A stretch of 64,000 bases of DNA from Cordylochernes scorpioides (taxonomy: Eukaryota; Arthropoda; Arachnida; Pseudoscorpiones; Chernetidae): positions 46,732,406-46,796,405 of the forward strand of contig CP092877.1 of assembly GCA_030710605.1 (NCBI GenBank), written 5' to 3'. The position numbers and the translations under genes are program-made. Below are positions 1 to 7,397 of the stretch, piece by piece (the stretch's first letter is position 1; every line of letters starts with the position of its first letter). The notes beneath the pieces are model-generated. The model searched no databases. It saw only the letters and a program-made list of their open reading frames with translations, and had not been told where the DNA came from.

Positions 1-446
1 TTTTTAATTTCTTATCGCAAAAAAAGAACTTCACCAATGACAGCATCTTCCTCAAGTTTTAATTTGCTATTGCTTTGTTTGTTTGCTCTGTAATAGGCGC
101 AAATACTACAATATCGCATCTGTTTGATTAAGAAATAATAATAAAATGACAGCATCTTCAATCTTGCGTAATGATACTCACACATATCAAGAGACGTCGA
201 GCAGACAAGCATCAAGAGCTCTGTCCTTGTTCCGTCTCGATCACTTATCGCTCAAGTAGGATCACTTAGAAATGCCTTTGGATCAGCAGCTTGTTTTTGC
301 GTTCTAGTGTTCTGTTATGTTTCCTGGGTCTTGGGTTCACTACCCTAGAACACTTTTTATTCCACTAAAAATCTATAAAAACAACAATGAAGCTTACAAA
401 ACATTATAGCGAAGCTTCAGTAGACAAACTCTACAGGACATGGTAA
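1..446. other. AT-rich sequence without a recognised gene
   Basis: I see no coding domain or structured RNA here. The 14-mer atgacagcatcttc occurs twice (37-50 and 146-159), a local duplication with no known meaning. Confidence 0.5.
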
Positions 447-635
447 GTAGCTAAAAGGATGATAAGATACAATTTGGATTATAGATTATAAACACAAGGT
501 GATAAGAACAAATCCAAATAAATAGTGTGTGACGTTTCGGTAACAGCGTTGTTACCATCTTCAGACAAAAGTACTGAATCCTTTTGTTTCAGAAACGTTA
601 CCGCTGTTACAGAAACGTCACAGACTATTTATTTA

Positions 636-795
636 CAGTTAAACTTGTTTATAACGCGCCCTCTAAATAGCGCCTGATTTTAAAAATTAAAATGTAAACA
701 TTTTATACTAAAAGTGACCTGTCTATAGCACCCCCTCTCTATAGCACCCTATTTTGGTAAGTCCCAAGAAGGGGTGTTATAGACAGGTTTAAGTG
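636..795. mobile_element. pogo-like MITE, copy 1 (160 bp)
   Basis: Imperfect terminal inverted repeats start CAGTTAAAC and end GTTTAAGTG and are flanked by TA (634-635, 796-797), the target duplication of Tc1/mariner/pogo elements. The interior (tatagcacc, tatagcgcc blocks) matches the copy at 5261-5437. No coding capacity. Confidence 0.7.
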
Positions 796-892
796 TATTT
801 CGATTTGGTCTTATTACCTTGTATAGCTAAAAGGATGTATGAAATGATTTGAAGGAAAAGTCGAAATCTTTTGCTATTACAATATATCATTT

Positions 893-1084
893 TTATATAA
901 AAGGGCGTACCTGGATCTGTAAAGAAAAAGAAAAAATTTTTTTTTTCTTAAAATATTTTGAGAGATTGCTCCCTCTTTATCAATTTATTGCACTTGATAA
1001 AGAGGGAGCAATCTCTCGAAATATTTTAAGAAAAAAAATTATTTTTTTTTTTCTTTACAGATCCAGGTACGCCCTTTTATATAA
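893..1084. repeat. near-perfect 190-bp hairpin palindrome
   Basis: The left arm 893-982 and right arm 994-1084 are reverse complements, including gggcgtacctggatctgta and gattgctccctctttatca, with a loop of about 11 bases. A single right arm with its flank recurs at 12085-12180, so this is a dispersed family. No gene inside; probably a MITE or the product of a palindromic duplication. Confidence 0.8.
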
Positions 1085-1186
1085 TCTTAATTAATGGATC
1101 GCCTTTTGACTCAAAATATATCATTTATTATCAGATATCATTTGTATAAGAAGAGATAAACGGCAACGAGAGAGAAATATGGTTAT

Positions 1187-1224
1187 ACGGGCTACTAACC
1201 AAAGTGTATGATTTTCGAGCCCAT
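1187..1224 (-). other. GGGCT/AGCCC hairpin shared with the 29.5-kb gag unit
   Basis: The stretch between gggct (1189-1193) and agccc (1218-1222) closely matches 29517-29550, with the same loop bases (actaaccaaa, tatgatttt). It lies directly downstream of the tRNA-Tyr on the minus strand here and in the 3' flank of the gag-like ORF there. Function unknown. Confidence 0.6.
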
Positions 1225-1232
1225 AAAAAAAA
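1225..1232 (-). terminator. Pol III T8 terminator of the tRNA-Tyr
   Basis: Eight A on the plus strand give TTTTTTTT on the minus strand immediately after the tRNA discriminator base, a strong RNA polymerase III stop. Confidence 0.8.
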
Positions 1233-1319
1233 TCCCTCGAGCCGGATTTGAAACAGCGACCTAAGGATCACAGTTGAAACATCTACAGTCCTCCGTTCTG
1301 CCAACTGAGCTATCGAGGG
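1233..1319 (-). tRNA. tRNA-Tyr (anticodon GTA) with a 14-nt intron
   Basis: Read on the minus strand, the acceptor stem CCCTCGA (1319-1313) pairs perfectly with TCGAGGG, followed by discriminator A (1233). The D region (TAGCTCAGTTGG), anticodon stem GAGGA/TCCTT, loop with GTA, and T arm agree with animal tRNA-Tyr. An intron of about 14 nt sits after base 37, where tRNA-Tyr introns lie in eukaryotes. Removing it leaves 73 nt. Two changes are odd: a D-stem mismatch (GAAC where GAGC is expected) and loss of the nearly universal G53 in the T stem and B box (CTGTTTC for CTGGTTC). These could make it a weak gene or a pseudogene. A T8 terminator follows. It lies inside a foldback element. Confidence 0.85.
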
Positions 1320-1696
1320 TTGAACGAAAGATTCTTTATTGAAAATATAAATTGAAAAGATTACATTTTAATATTTAAAATCAGGCGCTATAGAGAGGAA
1401 GGCGCTATTTATAGGGCGCGTTATAAACAAGTTTAACTGTAAATAAATAGTCTGTGACGTTTCTGTAACAGCGGTAACGTTTCTGAAACAAAAGGATTCA
1501 GTACTTTTGTCTGAAGATGGTAACAACGCTGTTACCGAAACATCACACACTATTTATTTGTATTTGTTCTTATTACCTTGTGTTTATAATCTATAATCAA
1601 AATTGTATCTTATCATCCTTTTAGCTACAGAAATATATCATTATTTCATTTTTTATTTGAATTTTATTGTTTTTTTCACACATATATACCATTATT

Positions 1697-1793
1697 TAAT
1701 TTAAAAGGCATATATTAGATCAAAATATATTTTTTACCAATATTTTTTTCAGTTGGCTGAACGCCAACCTTTATCAAGGTATTATAACACATT
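1697..1793. mobile_element. half of a palindromic MITE (ggcatatatt family)
   Basis: The stretch from aaaggcatatatt to ggctgaacgccaaccttta and ggtattataacac matches one arm of the palindrome at 49716-49926; another half copy is at 23880-23992. No coding capacity. Confidence 0.6.
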
Positions 1794-1794
1794 G

Positions 1795-1979
1795 CGCCAC
1801 GTGGAAAATTGGGGAAGACAAACTTCAGGATGGCACAGCAATTTATTTAAGGCAAGAACAAACTAAGAATAATAAACAAAAGATAAGCAATGAGGGAAGT
1901 TTACAGAGTAGAGCAAAATATAAACATAAAAATATACTCTTTTAATAAAATAATAAATTCTTTGCTACAATATTAATTT
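1795..1979. mobile_element. degraded solo LTR (relative of 27530-27704)
   Basis: About 180 bp closely match the solo LTR at 27530-27704 (cacgtggaaaatt, caatttatttaaggcaagaa, gaagtttacagagta). The 5' end is mutated (GCGCCACG for TGTCACG); the 3' end is gctaca. No partner LTR is visible. Confidence 0.65.
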
Positions 1980-2080
1980 GTGTCAACAACAAACTCAGCG
2001 CCACATAATACGCAACACTCACTATTGTCGTAAAGATAGAGGCTGCCTGGCCGGAATTCATATTTCTATGAAAAATAGAC

Positions 2081-2689
2081 AACAACAACAACAACAAAAA
2101 AGCCTTTATTTAGGGTCACTGACCCTATACAGGATTCACCAGAGGTATGCATAAGAACAAAGCAGTGAGACAACGGAAATAGCGATATATACAGAGTAAA
2201 AAGAGAAAGAAAAAAAAAAAAAAAAACAAGAAAAGGAAAAAAAAAATAATAATAATAAGAAAGAGGGAAGCAAGAAATCAACACAAAAAGAGTAGCAGTA
2301 AGAAAGTGAGGAGTGAGTATCACTTGGCCTTCTTCTGAGATATGGACTTGTGGAAACCATAAAACGCCGTAGCAATATACTTATTCTGGGTCATATTGTC
2401 AATTATTGATGGAAGTGAAGCACAGAGTTGCCCAGTTTTGAGCATAAGGGTTCTTCTTTCTTCTTTCAGAGCAGAGCAATCAAAAATATAGTGAGTGATT
2501 TCATTTTGTAGTTTTGAATTACAGAAGGTACAAGTCGGGTCCTCACCGCAGAGCATCTTGGTGTGGTTTTCTCTAAAAAAACTTGAAAGTATTCTAACTT
2601 GTGCGAGTAGTCTTACAACCGGGAAAGGAAAATCCCCTAAAAGGTATCCCTCCGTCATGAAAGATATGTGAATGTCTTTGTAGTGAGAG
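2081..2689 (-). mobile_element. 5'-truncated LINE (same family as 35360-39953)
   Basis: A 609-bp minus-strand insert is flanked by a perfect 14-bp target duplication, tatgaaaaatagac (2067-2080 and 2690-2703). Its 3' end is a (TTG)n tail after an AATAAAGGC stretch, exactly as in the nearly full-length copy ending at 39953. Only the C-terminal coding end and 3' UTR remain. 5' truncation and a variable-length duplication are the hallmarks of target-primed reverse transcription. Confidence 0.9.
2320..2658 (-). pseudogene. LINE polymerase C-terminus (Cys-His domain)
   Basis: A 112-codon open stretch ends in the Cys-His region typical of Jockey/I-type LINE C-termini: CTFC, then HYIFDC, followed by KTGQLC. 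It is collinear with 39696-39896 (HYLFDC, KTGQLC, GFHK). This is the polymerase tail lying beyond reverse transcriptase, probably nucleic-acid binding. The visible start is only the insertion junction, since the element is 5'-truncated, so no protein of its own is expected. Its frame is intact over the whole stretch while the larger relative is frameshifted here, so this copy gives the better view of the C-terminal domain. Confidence 0.8.
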
Positions 2690-2703
2690 TATGAAAAATA
2701 GAC

Positions 2704-3129
2704 ACTTCGGCCAGTTAGAGTTTTTTTTTTTTTTTTTGTCTAAACGTTGAGAAAAATAAAAAACTCTAACTCACTATTGTAACTTAACATTTTTCAAAAC
2801 TCACCAGCAATCGCTTAATTCGTATAAAACTTATATGTTCTTATACGTGTTAGGGGTATATACGGGTAAACAAAAGAGGTAATTCAAGGATTGTACACGG
2901 AGAAATAACGCAACAAGCGGAATAGTGTTATATGCAGGTGCATCAAAACGAAGTATTGTTTCTTTTTATACTCTACTTTAGGATCTTGGTCTGAACTTCA
3001 TCAGCATCAAGTGTAAGCAACCGAAATGGAATACCGATATAAACATTATAATAGGAAACAAGCGATTACTGAAGTTAGTTTTGATAATTTGCTGTAAAAG
3101 GTGTTGTGTGATATCGATATAAACATATA
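2704..3129. other. no recognised gene; one hairpin
   Basis: A hairpin with arms gttagagttttt and aaaaaactctaac spans about 2714-2772. The rest is AT-rich with no domain that I recognise. Confidence 0.4.
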
Positions 3130-3291
3130 GTTTCTATTAAGATACATTAGCGCGCCATCTGTTATCAACATTCGAAACTATTATAGACACGTATGATTCT
3201 TTTTAAAAATAAATAATTTCTACTGCCCTAATTTTTCCATTGCAGTAAGGGCGGTAGAAATTGTTTATTTTTGAAAAGAATCATACGTGTC
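3130..3291. mobile_element. palindromic repeat family A, copy 1
   Basis: It begins with a tail (acattagcgcgccatctgtt) and continues with two facing arms, atagacacgtatgattctt and aagaatcatacgtgtctat, around a core with gcagtaagggcggtagaaa. Related copies are at 5862-6030, 28056-28228 and 60577-60704. No coding capacity. Confidence 0.7.
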
Positions 3292-3406
3292 TATCTTCTT
3301 CTTTCTTATCTCCACTCAATCACACTAAGGTATCTAGCTTTTAAAGCCTGATACTTTTGATGGTGTCTGCCGGGGAAGATTAGAGCTCATCAATGGATGA
3401 GTCAAT

Positions 3407-3619
3407 TCAGTCAATAATATGTCTTGGGGTTGGAGGCTGAGAATTGCACTTAGTACATAGTGGGAAAATCCTGCAACCATTCTGGGGAAAGTCATTGTCC
3501 GTGTCTATAATAGTTTCGAATGTTGATATAGTTTCTATGTACACCAAATTCGATAAAAAATAATCCCTTGAATCAATATTCAAATAAGAACATTTGGCCT
3601 CCAGAGAAAATACCAACAT
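3407..3619 (-). pseudogene. LINE C-terminal-like Cys-rich fragment
   Basis: A 70-codon open frame ends CTKCNSQPPTPRHIID, resembling the Cys-His tail at the end of some Jockey/I-type LINE polymerases. Nothing upstream shows reverse transcriptase, and the stretch is bounded by a PLE remnant on the other strand. At most it is a relic. The assignment rests on one short motif. Confidence 0.35.
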
Positions 3620-3649
3620 ATAAGAGAAATAGGCCTTTCCTTCTCCCTA

Positions 3650-3795
3650 TCAGAACCAAAGACCCATTACTCCAACATCCCCAATAGACTACAGAGACTT
3701 ATCATAAAATCCAACATATCCAGAAAGTACAATAGCATTAACAGAAGAATTGACATTCCGGAAATTTATAATATACTATTACTCCCCCTTTGCCG
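3650..3795 (+). pseudogene. Penelope-like endonuclease C-terminus, remnant 1
   Basis: Translation gives about 49 residues containing HYSNIPNRLQRLIIKS and INRRIDIPEIYN, collinear with the C-terminal end of the GIY-YIG endonuclease ORF at 50929-51440 (HYSNIANKHQRLIIES, LNRKIDLPEIYN). The GIY-YIG core itself is not present, so this is the extreme 3' end of a PLE. A PLE-type stem-loop motif follows at 4284-4316. Confidence 0.75.
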
Positions 3796-4088
3796 GTCCC
3801 AAGCCCGAATGAAAAAGGAGGAGGGGTAGCAGTAACAAGCTCCCTAAAAAACTTGGGCTTAGCTGATAGTACCCTGTAAGGGCTCTTAATCCAGGGATAC
3901 AGGATGAGCAGCGTTTGTACTCCATGTTAGAACAGAGCGGCGTCTGTTCCTCATGTCAGAGGCGGCCATTTCTTTTGGTGCTAAGTCGGCCTGCCACTGA
4001 GTAGTGCTCCAGTCTTAATGACAAAGGCAGACGCATTCTACTTCACCCGGTACCCTAATATGATTGATTGGAGATAAGAAAGAAGAAG

Positions 4089-4283
4089 AAGATAATGTAT
4101 ACTATTCCCTGAACCCACCCATAACCTCCAAATGAAGATATCCCCTCTGAATAACAAACTCGATAAACATGTGTAATAGAAGCCCACGTTGATTCTGCAT
4201 TGAAACAAATGTAAACAACCAAAGCACTTTATTTAATTTTATATCTTACTTTATTGGCGTTTCAATAATGTAAAATATTTTCT
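4089..4283. other. no recognised gene
   Basis: AT-rich sequence between the possible inverted-end element and the PLE terminal motif. I see nothing identifiable. Confidence 0.4.
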
Positions 4284-4316
4284 CCTGTAGAAGGGCTTTC
4301 TTTCCCGAAAGCTTGA
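4284..4316 (+). other. PLE-type terminal stem-loop, copy 1
   Basis: The string CCTGTAGAAGGGC, a short loop, then CCCGAAAGCTTG is followed by aataaa-like sequence. The same layout occurs at 22278-22308, 22782-22815, 50686-50717, 54208-54235 and 62407-62438. It resembles a hammerhead skeleton (CUGANGA, stem II, GAAA) but with CUGUAGA, so self-cleavage is doubtful. Confidence 0.6.
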
Positions 4317-4487
4317 GAGATTTGTAAATAAAATATATTTTAAAAAGAAACTTTTCCCTGGAGGCTTTATTTTTTTATTTTAACCAAATTAATTTATTGA
4401 TGAAAAAATATATTTTGGAGTATCTCCTTGCTATACACTCATGAACAATACTTAGGGAAGTAGAAAGTCTTGGATTAGCTGGTTGTT

Positions 4488-4546
4488 TTTTTGAATAAGA
4501 CAGAGGCAATTTTGTTCACACTTAGTTATCTCGTGTGCCAATTTTT
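4488..4546 (-). mobile_element. fragment of the TGGACAAAACTTAAG MITE
   Basis: The stretch gacagaggcaattttgttc to cttagttatctcgtg matches the interior of the MITE at 27337-27526 in reverse orientation. Both termini are missing. Confidence 0.5.
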
Positions 4547-4548
4547 TA

Positions 4549-5005
4549 AATTCAAATTAAAGTTTTTTTTAATTCAAATTAAAGATTTTTAATTTCAAAT
4601 TAAAGTTTATAGTAATTATAGTTTTCTATCACCATATTCCCCCATGTTAAATCCTATAGAAAAGGTATTTTCAAAAATAAAATTGTCTGCACGAAATTTG
4701 CTGGCCGATCCACAAAATAATCAAAATTTGGTACAGATTATTGAAGAATCAGTGACCACTGTTACTTCTACTGATTGCAACAATTAGTACGTTGACATGT
4801 CTAGGAAACTACCGCTGGCTGTACCAGAACAACCGTTGCATTAAATGCTTTGTCCAAATTGCTTTATTTAACTTTTTTTGATTCTTTTTCTTGTTAGTAT
4901 TCATTTTTTATTGTAAATATTCAATATTACATCAATAAACTTTAATTTGAAATTTAAAAATTTTAATTTGAATATCAAAAAACTTTAATTTGAAGTTAAA
5001 AACCT
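4549..5005 (+). mobile_element. internally deleted DDE transposon
   Basis: About 60 bp at each end form imperfect inverted repeats, each built of three iterations of ttcaaattaaag (4549-4610 and about 4940-5005). Between them only the C-terminal end of a transposase remains. Repeated subterminal motifs are typical transposase binding sites. The target duplication is not clear. Confidence 0.65.
4632..4844 (+). pseudogene. DDE transposase C-terminal fragment
   Basis: The frame reads PYSPMLNPIEKVFSKIK, the conserved stretch around the last catalytic acidic residue of IS630/Tc1-type DDE transposases (consensus NPIE), and continues through VTTVTSTDCNN to a TAG at 4785-4787. About 20 further related codons follow before TAA. 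All upstream domains (DNA binding, first two catalytic acids) have been deleted. Being enclosed by the element's own inverted repeats, it marks this as an internal-deletion derivative and not a random fragment. Confidence 0.7.
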
Positions 5006-5029
5006 ATATAATACAGTATAATGCGGCTT

Positions 5030-5258
5030 ATGATTGTAGAACGACGTTTGATAAATTTTACCGCATGTTTCTTTTGAACGAAAATTCGTAATTCCATGGA
5101 CACTTTTATTTCTCCGTTCATTCATTACTCTTCACAATTCATCCTTTCATACTTCATCCCTAAGGATAGAAATAGTCGTTATTTCTCCTTAAAATAAATT
5201 ACGAATTTTGGTTCAAAAGAAACATATGCGGTAAAATTTGTCAAACGTTGTTTTACAA
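5030..5258. mobile_element. foldback MITE (58-bp arms)
   Basis: Arms 5035-5093 and 5205-5258 are near reverse complements (acgtttgataaattttaccg; ggtaaaatttgtcaaacgt). The interior is about 110 bp with no coding capacity. Confidence 0.7.
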
Positions 5259-5260
5259 TA

Positions 5261-5437
5261 CAGTTGAACCTGTCTATAGCGACCCCTCTAAATAGCGCCT
5301 TCCTCTCTATAGCGCCCGATTTTAAACATTAAAATGTAAACATTTTACATTAAAAGTGACCTGTCTATAGCACCCCCTCTCTATAGCACCCTATTTTGGT
5401 GAGTCCCAAGAGGGGGCGCTATAGACAGGTTTAACTG
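5261..5437. mobile_element. pogo-like MITE, copy 2 (177 bp)
   Basis: Termini CAGTTGAACCTGTCTATAGCG and CGCTATAGACAGGTTTAACTG, the latter being its imperfect inverse, are flanked by TA (5259-5260, 5438-5439). The sequence resembles pogo/Tigger termini. It matches 636-795 closely and directly abuts the preceding foldback MITE. Confidence 0.8.
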
Positions 5438-5439
5438 TA

Positions 5440-5861
5440 GTATAATATTCAATTTTCAATATTCACACATTGCATGATAAGAAATTTTAATAACTTTTTT
5501 TTTTTGGATAGAGATGAAAGTACACATAGATTTTGATGAGTTCATCGAAGAAGAAACATCATAAAACAATCAAGGAAGTTCCTCGTATGTGAAGCAATTG
5601 TTGTGAATCATCTGAAGTTAATTATTGTTGGAGTAAGCTTTTTCCTCAATCTGTCTTTTCCCATCGGAGATAAGGCACCAGTTGTTAGACTACCTGTCTA
5701 TTGTGGTCACTCGGGTTTATTTCGTAGCTAACTTACTGCGAGACACATTTTCTAACCAACTCTATAAAGACAAACAGTCACTGATGGCTAAAACAACTTT
5801 ATTGGATACATCCCCATTTTAATTTTTAAAATACTACTACTAAAGATACTAATATAATTCG
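5440..5861. other. no recognised gene
   Basis: About 420 bp with short open frames only and no family resemblance that I can defend. Confidence 0.4.
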
Positions 5862-6030
5862 AAACTATTATAGACGCGTATGATTCTTTTAAAAATAAAC
5901 AATTTCTACTGGATTTTCCATTTGCAATAAATTTTTCCATTGCAGTAAGGGCAGTAGAAATTGTTTTATTTTTAAAAGAATCATACGCGTCTATAATAGT
6001 TTCGTATTTTGATGGCGCGCTAATGCATCA
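5862..6030. mobile_element. palindromic repeat family A, copy 2
   Basis: Arms cgaaactattatagacgcg (left) and cgcgtctataatagtttcg (right) flank a core with gcagtaagggcagtagaaa. The right flank carries the family tail gatggcgcgctaatgcatca. Confidence 0.75.
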
Positions 6031-6679
6031 TAATACTGGTATAATGATAATAAAAATTAGAATAAAACTTTAATAAGACTTTGGAGACTTTTGCAGCCTG
6101 CATCCAGGCCGGCCAGTGGGGGTCCAACGACATATTGAATTTCTCAATTTGTGACGATTACAAACTCTGGAATAAACAATTAATTGTTCTGATATTTTAA
6201 TCGCTTTTGCCTTTCTATTTTTGTCTCTTGTTGCGTCGATTATTTTTATTATAGAGCGTATATAACTTTTATTGTGACTATGTTTGACTTTCGAACAAAA
6301 AGAAAGAGGCCAAAACTATAGAAAAAATGCAAAATTGTAATTGAAATGATCCATAGGGGATATCATGGATTCCTATTGGGTTACCATCCAATCACTAACT
6401 AAAGCATCAACAGAAGTATAAGATAATGAGCACTATTTGCCATTCTCTGCATCAATTCCCTGGTCAACCTGGTCAAAATAATTATTCCGCAGAAGATTAG
6501 CATCAGCGACTCCAATAATCTGTGTCAACACTCCCTAGATTATTCGATCGATAAGTATGCAATTAATGCGAGTAGTTGGCGTTCCATCAGAACTTGGGTT
6601 ATCAATGTTTCTATGTAATTAAATCAGTTCGTTCGACCAATCTCTCTTCACACTAACGTTAATTATTGTTGCTGATAAT
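6031..6679. other. unannotated Copia insertion site region
   Basis: About 650 bp without a recognised gene or repeat. Its last five bases (ATAAT, 6675-6679) form the left copy of the Copia target duplication. Confidence 0.5.
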
Positions 6680-6943
6680 TGAAGGCATGTTGAATATGCC
6701 CACTTCCGCCTGAGAGGACCTACGTCACCACTACGTCACGGCCAGCCAATCACCGAGCTGCCCAGCGGGCAGTCCATCCCCCCTCCCCCTTTTAGATAAC
6801 ATAATAAAGATAACTTTCCTGTTGTTAACGTCGCCTCCGCGTGCTTCTAATATATCCACTTCAATCGGCAGATGTAGTGGGTTAATTGACTACTTCCTTA
6901 TACTATTACATCATCTAGTCCAGCTTCAACTAATAGCCCAACA
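6680..6943 (+). repeat. Copia 5' LTR
   Basis: Begins TGAAGGCATG and ends GCCCAACA. It contains AATAAA at 6803-6808 as a candidate polyA signal. Identical by eye to 10908-11171. Confidence 0.95.
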
Positions 6944-6945
6944 TC

Positions 6946-6956
6946 TGGTAGCAGAG
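6946..6956 (+). promoter_or_regulatory. Copia primer binding site (initiator tRNA-Met)
   Basis: TGGTAGCAGAG begins two bases after the 5' LTR and is complementary to the 3' end of eukaryotic initiator tRNA-Met (CUCUGCUACCA), a usual Copia primer. Confidence 0.85.
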
Positions 6957-6985
6957 CGTGGTTAATTCGAGACACCACGTGCAAG

Positions 6986-7294
6986 ATGACCTCGACGCTG
7001 ATCAACACGCCCCTCGAGAAACTCAATGATCAGAACTACAGAAGCTGGAAGTATAATACGAAGATGATGCTAATAGAAAGAGAACTCTGGAAGTATGTTA
7101 CGGAGCCAGCACCCGATGAAGAAGCCTCAAGAACAATCTTCAACATGAAGCAAGAAAAGGCGTTGGCTATGATAGCACTGACGATCTCACCGAGCCAACA
7201 GATTCATATAATGGACTGTACCACTGCACGAGAAGCATGGATACCTTGGAACAAGTATACGAACCCAAGTCAAGGTCAAGAATCCTCCAACTGA
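6986..7294 (+). pseudogene. Copia gag, 5' part (frameshifted)
   Basis: The ATG at 6986 starts the Gag N-terminal region (LNDQNYRSWKYNTKMMLIE is the usual Copia Gag opening). The frame is lost after residue 83 or so: near 7240 one base is missing relative to the downstream homologous frame, and near 7351 a second is missing, after which the frame enters the long ORF at 7398. Gag would package the RNA into cytoplasmic particles. With the present sequence no full Gag-Pol can be made. The element is otherwise pristine, so a sequencing or assembly indel at GG/GGG runs is a real alternative. Confidence 0.9.
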
Positions 7295-7397
7295 AGAAGC
7301 AGTTCATCTCCATAAGATTCGAAGAACAAGAGACGATGGCGAACTATTTGGGAGACTGAAGATCTGTTCGGATCACTTAAGAGAGGCAGGCGCAGAA

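Larger units (their letters stand above)
447..1628. mobile_element. 1.2-kb foldback element with long inverted arms
   Basis: The left arm (about 447-690) reappears as the reverse complement at about 1366-1628; both outer ends start gtagctaaaaggatg. Each arm holds an outward-pointing stem-loop of the form CTGAAGA, GGTAAC, loop, GTTACC, GAAAC (529-564 minus, 1511-1546 plus), the kind of motif found at PLE ends. The left arm runs into a pogo-like MITE (636-795), and part of that MITE is mirrored at about 1370-1438, so the inversion happened after the MITE landed. The loop contains a second hairpin (893-1084) and a tRNA-Tyr gene. I recognise no protein. The structure is seen directly; the PLE link is inference. 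Confidence 0.7.
3295..4088. mobile_element. possible 794-bp element with 20-bp inverted ends
   Basis: A perfect 20-bp inverted repeat, cttcttctttcttatctcca at 3295-3314 and its complement at 4069-4088, bounds a stretch holding LINE-like and PLE-like coding debris. The ends are GAA-rich, so chance pairing of purine tracts is possible, and I see no clear target duplication. Confidence 0.35.

Noticed and set aside
12..215. 67-codon ORF on the minus strand at the window start
   Set aside because: Composition is that of AT-rich noise, with no motif and no homologous copy in the window.
2066..2375. Two Phe/Leu/Tyr-rich ORFs on the minus strand
   Set aside because: They are translations of A-rich microsatellite in the LINE 3' UTR, not membrane proteins.
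2714..2772. Hairpin as a miRNA precursor
   Set aside because: The arms are mostly T and A runs; the unique part of the stem is too short.
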